A stretch of DNA of 27,809 bases. It comes from CAZJRB01 sp964547995 (GTDB lineage: Bacteria; Planctomycetota; Planctomycetia; Pirellulales; Thermoguttaceae). A model generated the notes under the pieces. That model had not been told where the DNA came from. It saw only the letters and a list, made by a program, of their open reading frames with translations, and made no database searches. Positions 1 through 6,255 of this stretch are shown here, in pieces. Position numbers and translations under genes: made by a program. The DNA lies in assembly GCA_964547995.1 (NCBI GenBank), contig CAZJRB010000102.1, positions 1 to 27,809 on the forward strand, written 5' to 3'. The number at the start of each line of letters is the position of its first letter. Positions within the stretch are counted from its first letter, which is position 1.

Positions 1-256
1 CTGGGAGCCAATCCGGTACGGAATCGGCGAACAGCCCCGTGAAGGCAACAAAGACAAAGAAGGAACAAAGGAAGGCGAACTACAATGACAATTCGCGTCT
101 ACCGTTCGTGGCAGCATGTTGTGCTGTTCGTGGCCAACGGGTAGTTCGTTGGGAAGTAAGCCAGCGGCGTGCCAAGAATCGAGTAACCTGATACAATGAG
201 CCGCAGCGCGGTGGCCCTTCAATGAATAATCGGCTGGTTGTCGGAGTCCCGAAATC
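1..256. other. Leader region before first gene
   Basis: No convincing gene is visible. The left edge is unassigned. A 19-codon ORF at 85-144 (ATG at 85, purine-rich GGAAGG upstream) runs straight into the dispersed repeat at 111-143 and stops on the TAG at its end, so it is either a chance ORF or the remnant of a gene cut by the repeat. A stretch at about 160-181 (GCGTGCCAAGAATC) resembles the flank of the repeat cluster near 2285-2300, which suggests this whole leader belongs to the same repeat family. Confidence 0.4.
111..143 (+). repeat. Dispersed repeat, VLFVANG-type, copy 1
   Basis: First copy of a roughly 33-bp dispersed repeat with invariant core TTGTGCTGTTCGTGGCCAAC (119-138), followed by GGGT. 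Further copies lie at 1016-1042, 1058-1090 and in the cluster 2301-2637, all in the same orientation. It has no obvious dyad symmetry, unlike the other repeat families in the window. Confidence 0.85.
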
Positions 257-1015
257 ATGGCAGGCGGTAGAAGGGTTCGGCCCGAACGACTGAACGAACT
301 GCTGGGGGCGCAGGAATACTGGCTTGCACGCCATCTAAAGAGAAACAACCTGAGTCTGTTTTCGCGTCCATCGCCCGTCAAAGGGTGCTTTGAGCAGATC
401 GAGATTGCGGGAGATCACGGCGAGGATGATAGCGGATGCGTCTTTGCTCGTGTAAGCATCGTCCCTGGTGCGACACAATATCGCGGTATGTTTGAAGACG
501 AGTTCGTTTTTGAAATGTCGTTGCGTAGAGAATCGCGCATCAGCGAATGGGAACAGCGACTTGTGGAGGAAGCCATCCCGAAGAGTCGGGAACTGGCACG
601 CCAAGCGGGGCCAGAGCTTCTCAGAAAGACAGCACGGGCACAGAAAGCGGCGAGTTTCTATCTTGCGTGCTTGCCCGAACACATCGACAACCTTGAAGCC
701 TACTGGACGGCCCAGAGAAGCGACGCGACGGACGAGCAGCGTGCCCAGGCGAAGTACAGTTTGCGCACCTCCGTGCTGAGTCTTGATGCCAAGGACGACG
801 ATGATGGCGATCGGATCTTCTGGACATACCAGATCGCAGCATATGCTATCGTCCTCAACAGCGAAAAGGCCCTTCGAGCAGGTTTCTTTGCAGCAGGAAC
901 CGATCCCCATGAAGAAGACGATCTGGCGTGGTGCTTCCAGATCATGGCCAGTCGCATCTACGGCGAAGAAGGTTGGCAGTTTATGGTGGGCTACAATTCG
1001 TTGGATCGAGTATGA
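257..1015 (+). CDS. Hypothetical protein, 252 aa
   Basis: I do not recognise the family. The product is soluble: no signal peptide or membrane segment is visible, and it is rich in charged residues with an acidic run (DAKDDDDGD near residues 177-185) and several Trp and Tyr residues in the C-terminal half. The ATG at 257 is preceded by GGAG about 10 bases upstream. The opposite strand is open over much of the same interval, but the plus frame is preferred because it ends just before the repeat at 1016, whereas the antisense frame runs through the repeat and deep into the next gene. Base composition is visibly lower in GC than the later glycosidase genes, which may indicate acquired DNA. It is bracketed by direct copies of the TTGTGCTG repeat. 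Function unknown. Confidence 0.6.
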   Translation: MAGGRRVRPERLNELLGAQEYWLARHLKRNNLSLFSRPSPVKGCFEQIEIAGDHGEDDSGCVFARVSIVPGATQYRGMFEDEFVFEMSLRRESRISEWEQRLVEEAIPKSRELARQAGPELLRKTARAQKAASFYLACLPEHIDNLEAYWTAQRSDATDEQRAQAKYSLRTSVLSLDAKDDDDGDRIFWTYQIAAYAIVLNSEKALRAGFFAAGTDPHEEDDLAWCFQIMASRIYGEEGWQFMVGYNSLDRV

Positions 1016-1090
1016 TGGCTGTTGTGCTGTTCGTGGCCAACGCGGAAGCGGGATTGGCAGGATGTTGTGCTGTTCGTGGCCAACGGGTAG
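1016..1090 (+). repeat. Dispersed repeat, VLFVANG-type, copies 2 and 3
   Basis: Two copies in tandem, 1016-1042 and 1058-1090, joined by a linker (GCGGAAGCGGGATTGG). The linker plus second copy is nearly identical to 2507-2562, so the repeated unit can be longer than the 33-bp core. The repeat begins directly after the stop of the upstream gene and ends 10 bases before the ATG of the next; its terminal GTAGG may serve as that gene's ribosome-binding site. Confidence 0.85.
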
Positions 1091-1099
1091 GATACGGCC

Positions 1100-2257
1100 A
1101 TGACACTTCGATTGGTGGCACTGCTTACGAGCGTGGTTCTGGTGCAGGGGGTGTATGCCGAGGTTCCAGGTAAACAAACCTTTCAGCTTTGGACCGGACC
1201 GGAGATTCCATCCGATGTTCAGAAGATACCGTTTGTCGAAGGGATTGAGCATCGAACAATTCATGACGCGCGGCAATCGAACTACAAGTTCCTGCACGGG
1301 GCGGCAATCATCCGATACAAGGGCACCTTCTTCGCGCATTGGGCCAACAGCCCAAGGGACGAGAATTTCCCCAGGGAAACACTGCAAGGCCGCCGTGCAA
1401 AAGACGCGTTGAGGAACTGGACGGCTGTGGAGGTAATCGGGACCGGGTTTGATGGCCCGGAACGTCACAGCCACGGCGTGTTCCTCGAGCATGAGGGGCA
1501 GCTGTGGACGTTTGCCGCAAGGTTCGGTCGCGGCACAGAGGGCCGGAGGTTTCCGGGCCTTAAGGCGGAAGCGTTTGTGCTCAATGAAGAAGCGGACCGG
1601 TGGGAGTCCCGTGGGATTGTCATGCACAACTGCTGGCCCTGCGACGAGCCCGTGCGGATGGAAAGCGGTGACTACATCACCGGCGGGCAGGACAAGGATG
1701 GTTTGCCCGTCGTGGCAATCAGTCACGGTGATGATCTGACTCGATGGAAATCTGTTCTCATTCCGTATCCTGCGGAACTGAAACCGTCCTTTGCCGAAAC
1801 AACGGTTTGGGCTGAAGGTAAACGCGTGGTTGCCGTGATTCGCGGCGGTCGCGATGTCGCATGGGTGGCAACCAGCGACGATTCCGGGAAGACATGGAAC
1901 GAGGCGCTGCCAAGCAACTTTCCCATGCCCCGGGCCAAGGCATACCTCGGCAAGCTCAAGACAGGGCAGTTATACCTCCTTTCGAACCTCCGGAATCGCG
2001 ACACGTTGGTGATTTCAGTTAGCCGCCCCGGAGAAATGACGCTGTCGTCGTTGTGGCGCATTCGCCACGGCAAATCTGTTCCGCCGCGATTCCAGGGCCG
2101 GGCCAAAAGCAAGCAATGGTCGTATCCCTACGGCTACGAATGCGGCGGCAAGCTCTACATCGTCTATTCGATTGGAAAAGAGGATTGCGGCCTTTCTGTC
2201 CTGCCGGTTAAATCGCTCACGCCCACGGCTAACCGGCGGAAGTCGGGGGCGAAGTAG
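1100..2257 (+). CDS. Secreted sialidase-fold (BNR/Asp-box) protein
   Basis: The 385-aa product begins with a Sec-type signal peptide (residues 1-20, cleavage near VYA-EV), so it should be exported. A canonical Asp-box, SDDSGKTW at residues 259-266, marks a six-bladed beta-propeller of the sialidase/neuraminidase superfamily. Related short motifs (SHGDDLTRW near 208-216) may be a degenerate blade repeat. Members of this superfamily cleave or bind sialic acid or related sugars, but many planctomycete members are only annotated as exo-alpha-sialidase-like, and I cannot confirm the catalytic Arg triad and Tyr/Glu pair by eye. It converges on the GH89 gene at 2682-5198, so both may take part in breaking down glycoproteins or glycosaminoglycans. 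The start follows AGGA at about 1088-1091, at the edge of the upstream repeat. Confidence 0.75.
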   Translation: MTLRLVALLTSVVLVQGVYAEVPGKQTFQLWTGPEIPSDVQKIPFVEGIEHRTIHDARQSNYKFLHGAAIIRYKGTFFAHWANSPRDENFPRETLQGRRAKDALRNWTAVEVIGTGFDGPERHSHGVFLEHEGQLWTFAARFGRGTEGRRFPGLKAEAFVLNEEADRWESRGIVMHNCWPCDEPVRMESGDYITGGQDKDGLPVVAISHGDDLTRWKSVLIPYPAELKPSFAETTVWAEGKRVVAVIRGGRDVAWVATSDDSGKTWNEALPSNFPMPRAKAYLGKLKTGQLYLLSNLRNRDTLVISVSRPGEMTLSSLWRIRHGKSVPPRFQGRAKSKQWSYPYGYECGGKLYIVYSIGKEDCGLSVLPVKSLTPTANRRKSGAK

Positions 2258-2681
2258 GCCAAGCCGAAGCGGGCCAGGCAGCTGGCGTGCCAAGAAGTCG
2301 GCAGGATGTTGTGCTGTTCGTGGCCAACGGGTTGGATGTGGGCAGGATGTTGTGCTGTTCGTGGCCAACCGGTAGGGAAGTGGGCGAAGCGTGTTCGGAT
2401 GCAAAGTGGGCCAAGAATCGGGCAGGATGTTGTGCTGGAAGCGACGTGGGCCAGCAGCGGGCAGGATGTTGTGCTGTTCGTGGCCAACGGGTTGGATGTG
2501 AGGTGGGCCAACGCGGAAGCAGGATTGGCAGGATGTTGTTCTGTTCGTGGCCAACGGGTAGGCTTGGGGGCCAGGGCGCCGGGGGCCAACGCGGCAGAAC
2601 CGAGCATGCTGTTGTGCTGTTCGTGGCCAACCGGTTGCTTGGGGGCGAAGCATGTTGCCAGCAATCGTTTGCGTCGTGTCA
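2258..2681 (+). repeat. Dispersed repeat cluster between convergent genes
   Basis: This 424-bp gap contains at least five good copies of the TTGTGCTG repeat (2301-2333, 2342-2374, 2461-2493, 2528-2560, 2605-2637) and a half copy at 2422-2437 that breaks off after TTGTGCTG. Copies are in one orientation and separated by GC-rich linkers built from recurring pieces (GTGGGCCAA, GCGGAAGC, GGGCAGGATG), giving an irregular tandem array. No gene is supported here; the long open frames on both strands are by-products of the repeat. No terminator hairpin is obvious for either converging gene. Confidence 0.85.
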
Positions 2682-5198
2682 TCATTTCTCGAAAGCCATG
2701 ACCTCAACCAGATGTCTACCGGGGTTGGCGGAGTTGTGGGTCTGCGTTACGCGGATGTAGCGAGCCTTCTTGGGTTCAAACGTGCAGGTGTAGCCTTTGG
2801 ATGTGGACGGTTTCTTGTTCTCGCGCAGATCAGCTGCCATCTCCCACTTCTCGGCGTCCAGGGATGTCTCGACCGTGAAGCCATAGTGGCGCCCGTCGCC
2901 GTAATAGCCGACCACGATCACACGACCCACAGACGTGGGTTTCTCCAAGTCAACCTGCCACCACGCCGGACCGGTATGCTGCTGAACGTCCGTAGCCCAG
3001 CACCGGTCGGCAACATTGCTGCGCCCGTCATTGGCCAGCTTGGCCGGGAACGAGGGCAACGCGTGCGAACATCTAGACGGCTTACCCGTGGTCAGGCTGA
3101 TGGCATTCGGCTTGCCGGTTGGGGGTCTCGTTGCCACTGGGCCACTCCGCTTCATAGTTTTGCCGTACTTCTCCCACAATTCCTTGGCCACGAGCACACT
3201 GTTTCCCTGCGGCTCTGTAGGATACGTGTTGGTTTGCTGACTCCACGTGTTGGGGTCAAGCTTCTTCTGCTCAACGGGAAGGTAGAAGCCGGTCAACATG
3301 CCGGACCATTCCTTCCAGGCGTAGTTGTCCAGCCTGCGCGTGGCACCCCACTTCGTAATAATGCGCCGCGCATTCCATTCCATCTTCGCGCGCTCCTCAT
3401 CGGTGTCTCCCCATCGCCTGGCATCTGCCAGCCATCGTCCCAGGAGGAACTCCTTACGGGTAGCAAGGAGCCGGTCCATATCGCGCGTAAGCTGCTCGCG
3501 AGCGGCACCTTTGGCGCGCGACCGAGAACCTCCCGGCATTCCACTTCCTCTTTGATCCGAAAGAACCTGCCTCGCCACATGTACCAGGTCGAAGCGGTAG
3601 GGATCCACGTCATTCAATTCATCCGCTGCATCAAGCAGTGCACGCCACGCTTCCGAGAGGCTTCCTCCACGTCCCCCACGGTAGACACTCTTGTACAGAT
3701 GCTGCCACGCGTCCTGTGCGCGGGCATTCTGCGAGCCGTACCGGCGTCGGGCAAAGCCCGCGACCCACTCGCTGCAATCGACAGCTTCGCTTCGCCAAGC
3801 GGTCTCGAACATCATCTCGAAGATGACCGGGTTATTGCAGAGGCTCTCATTCACGAAGCCGAGTCCCGCCAGCCGGCCCGACTTCGGGTTGTTCCGGACC
3901 GCATGGGGTTCGGTATTGGTGAGGTTCAGCGCCCCGCCGATGAAGGTTCTGTCGCCGAAGTTCTGGATGTTGCACCAGAGCCATGGCTTGCCGCAGAAGG
4001 CCTGGGTCCCTTTCCAGAGCGGCCTCCATTCGCATTGGAGATCAAGGACAAGCATCTTGTCATGCGGGATTGCGTCAAGGAATGCTGCGATTCTCTCCTG
4101 GTTCCAGAAGCGACTGTTATGCTTGAAAGGCCATGACTGGAGTACCCACTTCGCGGACGAGTCCGTCTCGGCCATGCCTCTGTAGATGGCCCGGCTGAGT
4201 TTGCCGAGATAGTCAGGCTCACCGCTGGGCGGGGTCATTTCGATGAATGTATCCGCGGCATAGAGGTGGTCGGTTCCGAACTGTCTACTCTGTTCTTCCA
4301 TGAAGACCTTCGCGATCTTTGGGAAGAGGGGATCCAATGGATCAAGAAGGTGAGTATCCCACTCGACCCATTTGATCTTCTGTGCGCTGGCCTGGGGGTG
4401 CCTTTTGAGGATGGCCTCTGGCACGTGCCCCGTGAAGCCCTGGAGTATGGGCCGCATGCCCAGCTCTCGCTCTCGCGCAAGTATCTGCTTCGCGAGCGCC
4501 TCGTGCCGGTCCACCCACCTCTTCGGCAGCGGCCCTCCCCAGCCGTCCAAGCACCCCATCCATTGGAACGGCAGATATGGCGGCCCGGCGAGGAACTCGC
4601 GTATCTCCTTGTCGCTCATGTTCAAGCGCCGGCAGACGTTCCGCCACGTCGCCTCCTGCCCCGTCACGGCCAGCGGCGCGTTGACGCCGTTCAGCGCCAT
4701 CCAGTCGATGAGCTCTTCCCACTGCGACCAGTCCCAGAAGGGCATTGAGTACCCGAATGCACAGTAGTTGAGGAAATAGCGGTACTGCGCCCAGCTCGTC
4801 CTGCGCAGTTTGGGTCGGACCTCGGGCAGCGGGTCGGGAAGCTTGAGTTGGTTGCCGCGAAGCGACACGTGGCAGTGGCAGTAGTGCTTGAGGTACCAGT
4901 TTAGGCCCACAGCCATCGACACGGCAGTATTGCCGCGAATGATAGTCCTGCCGTCGCGCGTCTCAATCTCGAACACATCGCGTCCGTTTACAGGTCGTAC
5001 GGATTCGAAGTCGAAATGCTCGGAATGCTTGGACAGGACCCGTTTGGCCAGCGCCGCCGCGGCTTTGGGCGCATTTTCATCGAACTTGCCTTGCCAGCTC
5101 TGCGGTTTGGCTTCCGTGGGAGGGTAATTCACACCGGCTGCTTCACCTGTATGCGGGAAGAAAGCCAGCAGAACAATGGGGACCAAAGTGAGTCGCAT
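2682..5198 (-). CDS. Alpha-N-acetylglucosaminidase (GH89) with F5/8 domain
   Basis: The 838-aa product is a family GH89 exo-hydrolase that removes terminal alpha-linked GlcNAc, as human NAGLU does in heparan sulfate breakdown and bacterial GH89 enzymes do on mucin glycans. A signal peptide spans residues 1-20. An N-terminal alpha/beta domain leads into the TIM barrel, with NAGLU landmarks WMALNGVNAPLAVTGQE (166-182), GWGGPLP (219-225), GFTGHVP (254-260) and FIEMTPPSGEPDYL (318-331). By comparison with human E316 and E446, the catalytic pair is probably E320 (FIEM) and E451 (FVNES). A helical domain follows to about 680. Residues 700-838 form a discoidin/F5-8 type C module (ATD...WWQVDLEKP at 735-754, YIRV at 814-817) that probably binds carbohydrate. 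The start is fixed by AAGGAGG 5 bases upstream of the ATG. Confidence 0.93.
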   Translation of the reverse strand: MRLTLVPIVLLAFFPHTGEAAGVNYPPTEAKPQSWQGKFDENAPKAAAALAKRVLSKHSEHFDFESVRPVNGRDVFEIETRDGRTIIRGNTAVSMAVGLNWYLKHYCHCHVSLRGNQLKLPDPLPEVRPKLRRTSWAQYRYFLNYCAFGYSMPFWDWSQWEELIDWMALNGVNAPLAVTGQEATWRNVCRRLNMSDKEIREFLAGPPYLPFQWMGCLDGWGGPLPKRWVDRHEALAKQILARERELGMRPILQGFTGHVPEAILKRHPQASAQKIKWVEWDTHLLDPLDPLFPKIAKVFMEEQSRQFGTDHLYAADTFIEMTPPSGEPDYLGKLSRAIYRGMAETDSSAKWVLQSWPFKHNSRFWNQERIAAFLDAIPHDKMLVLDLQCEWRPLWKGTQAFCGKPWLWCNIQNFGDRTFIGGALNLTNTEPHAVRNNPKSGRLAGLGFVNESLCNNPVIFEMMFETAWRSEAVDCSEWVAGFARRRYGSQNARAQDAWQHLYKSVYRGGRGGSLSEAWRALLDAADELNDVDPYRFDLVHVARQVLSDQRGSGMPGGSRSRAKGAAREQLTRDMDRLLATRKEFLLGRWLADARRWGDTDEERAKMEWNARRIITKWGATRRLDNYAWKEWSGMLTGFYLPVEQKKLDPNTWSQQTNTYPTEPQGNSVLVAKELWEKYGKTMKRSGPVATRPPTGKPNAISLTTGKPSRCSHALPSFPAKLANDGRSNVADRCWATDVQQHTGPAWWQVDLEKPTSVGRVIVVGYYGDGRHYGFTVETSLDAEKWEMAADLRENKKPSTSKGYTCTFEPKKARYIRVTQTHNSANPGRHLVEVMAFEK

Positions 5199-5203
5199 AC
5201 TTG

Positions 5204-5210
5204 CCTCCTT
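5204..5210 (-). promoter_or_regulatory. Strong Shine-Dalgarno for GH89 gene
   Basis: On the minus strand AAGGAGG lies 5 bases before the ATG at 5198, an almost perfect anti-16S match that fixes the start codon and the complete signal peptide. Confidence 0.85.
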
Positions 5211-5449
5211 ATGGGACTATCCTACAAAAGTCAGCGGTTGAACATCCTAAGGATAGGAATTTTGATTTCTCAGGCACAGAGTTGATTGTACCAGGAGGAA
5301 ATGGTGATTCACCGGCCCGATCGCTGGTTCGTTGATCAACAGCATGCTACTGGCAGCGATAGTGACCTTCCTGAAACGCCGCTCCAGAAAGAAGAGTGCG
5401 AAGCTGGCCGACCCAACCCACCCACCTGACCCGGATACCGTTTCGGCCT

Positions 5450-5463
5450 TGTAAACGTTTACA
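5450..5463. promoter_or_regulatory. Perfect palindrome, LacI/CcpA-type operator
   Basis: TGTAAACGTTTACA is a perfect 14-bp palindrome with the central CG typical of LacI/GalR-family operators, and it fits the cre consensus TGWAANCGNTNWCA. It lies about 250 bp upstream of the GH89 start, which transcribes away from it, so sugar-responsive control of that gene is the natural reading. No lacI-type gene is in the window, so the regulator would be encoded elsewhere. The tRNA and TPR genes lie on its far side and are less likely targets. Confidence 0.5.
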
Positions 5464-5600
5464 CCCCTCGCGCTCTCAAAAACCAAGCGGTTAACACTTA
5501 GTCAAAACCCAACTCATTACTGCCAAGCATGTTACAACGATCGCTCGCGCTCTCAGTAACCGCGAGTTCGTGATCCGTATACTTCGGGCGCCCGAAGGAG

Positions 5601-5628
5601 ACTCGAACCTCGGACAAGGCGGTTAACA
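5601..5628 (-). pseudogene. Partial tRNA-Asn copy
   Basis: 28 bp are identical to 5879-5906 inside the tRNA-Asn gene, in the same orientation. They cover about tRNA positions 33-60: anticodon loop, 3' side of the anticodon stem, variable region and T arm up to the T-loop. The 5' half and acceptor stem are absent, and the T stem is broken immediately after the loop, so it cannot fold as a tRNA. It lies about 250 bp beyond the 3' end of the intact gene, as expected for an attachment-site remnant or a decayed duplicate. Confidence 0.75.
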
Positions 5629-5803
5629 CCATTTTGGGCCTTTTGGGGCAAGATAATTTCTCTCTGTTGACCACCCTTCCCAGAGTCTCAGAGTCTCGGC
5701 CCCTGCCGCAGAGGTGTCCGCAAAATTGCGCAGGGCGAAATAGCCGCTGTTTAGCCAAAACTCAGAGCGCGGCGACGGGCGAAAAACCCGCTAAAACCCA
5801 AAG

Positions 5804-5826
5804 AAAAAGGCCGAATCGCTTCGGCC
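5804..5826 (-). terminator. Rho-independent terminator of tRNA-Asn
   Basis: On the minus strand GGCCGAA-GCGA-TTCGGCC forms a perfect 7-bp stem with a 4-base loop, directly followed by TTTTTC. It sits about 40 bases past the 3' end of the tRNA-Asn gene, in the right orientation to end its transcript. Confidence 0.8.
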
Positions 5827-5865
5827 CAGGTGTTAACCGCTAAGTTTGTTTTGTTTTCGTCCAAA

Positions 5866-5938
5866 CTCCCCGACGAGGACTCGAACCTCGGACAAGGCGG
5901 TTAACAGCCGCCTGCTCTACCAACTGAGCTATCGGGGA
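5866..5938 (-). tRNA. tRNA-Asn (anticodon GTT)
   Basis: The 73-nt gene folds as a complete cloverleaf. The acceptor stem TCCCCGA (5938-5932) pairs perfectly with TCGGGGA (5873-5867), discriminator G at 5866. The D arm is AGCTCAGTTGGTAGAGC, the anticodon loop is CTGTTAA with anticodon GTT at 5905-5903, and the T arm is CGAGG-TTCGAGT-CCTCG. CCA is not encoded. A terminator follows at 5804-5826, and a 28-bp partial copy lies at 5601-5628. Confidence 0.97.
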
Positions 5939-6255
5939 TTGGGATGTACCGTGTACCGTGAAGCAATACCCTCTGGGAATAGTAGACAAATTACAAATTA
6001 TTAGAATGTGAGCAACCCACAAATCTCAAATCTTGGGCGCGTAATGCCGAACGCTGATGATACTCCTTTCGACAGCCCTTCGCAAGCTTGAGACCCCCCG
6101 ATCCTTGAAAGCGACCTCCCCCCTCAATCAGCCCCCTCTCCCGGCATTTTGGGGCATATCGTCCCCATGGCGGCACTTCGTTGCTTTGCCTTCCACGGCG
6201 CCGCTGCCATCCCGGCATTGTGGCTGTTCCTCAAAGCGTTGGAAAAAACGTGATC
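5939..6255. other. Intergenic, no feature seen
   Basis: About 317 bp between the tRNA-Asn gene and the stop of the TPR gene. It contains an AT-rich segment (5970-6010) that could carry the tRNA promoter and a pyrimidine-rich GC segment near 6090-6140. I see no gene, terminator or repeat that can be supported. Confidence 0.4.

Larger units (their letters stand above)
5199..5803. other. Gene-poor region upstream of GH89
   Basis: No convincing coding sequence; the short open frames on either strand lack a plausible start signal or recognisable product. It holds the LacI-type palindrome at 5450-5463, the partial tRNA-Asn copy at 5601-5628, and the 11-mer GCGGTTAACAC at 5488-5498 and 5619-5629, with an inverted copy at 5830-5840 just outside. 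A 14-bp palindrome (TTCGGGCGCCCGAA) at about 5583-5596 abuts the tRNA fragment. The GH89 promoter probably lies in the first 250 bp, but no clear -35/-10 pair could be chosen. Confidence 0.5.

Noticed and set aside
85..144. A 19-codon peptide starting near a GGAAGG sequence
   Set aside because: It is too short and more than half of it is repeat sequence; there is no evidence for translation.
335..1726. A long 463-codon open frame on the minus strand
   Set aside because: It covers two plus-strand genes and the repeat between them, has no plausible start signal or domain, and its sequence reads as the antisense of the sialidase gene.
111..2637. Integron attC sites flanking gene cassettes
   Set aside because: The repeat has no inverted core sites (RYYYAAC/GTTRRRY) and no foldable structure, and no integron integrase is in the window.
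2652..4136. A 494-codon open frame on the plus strand
   Set aside because: It lies opposite the GH89 gene, whose motifs and signal peptide are unambiguous.
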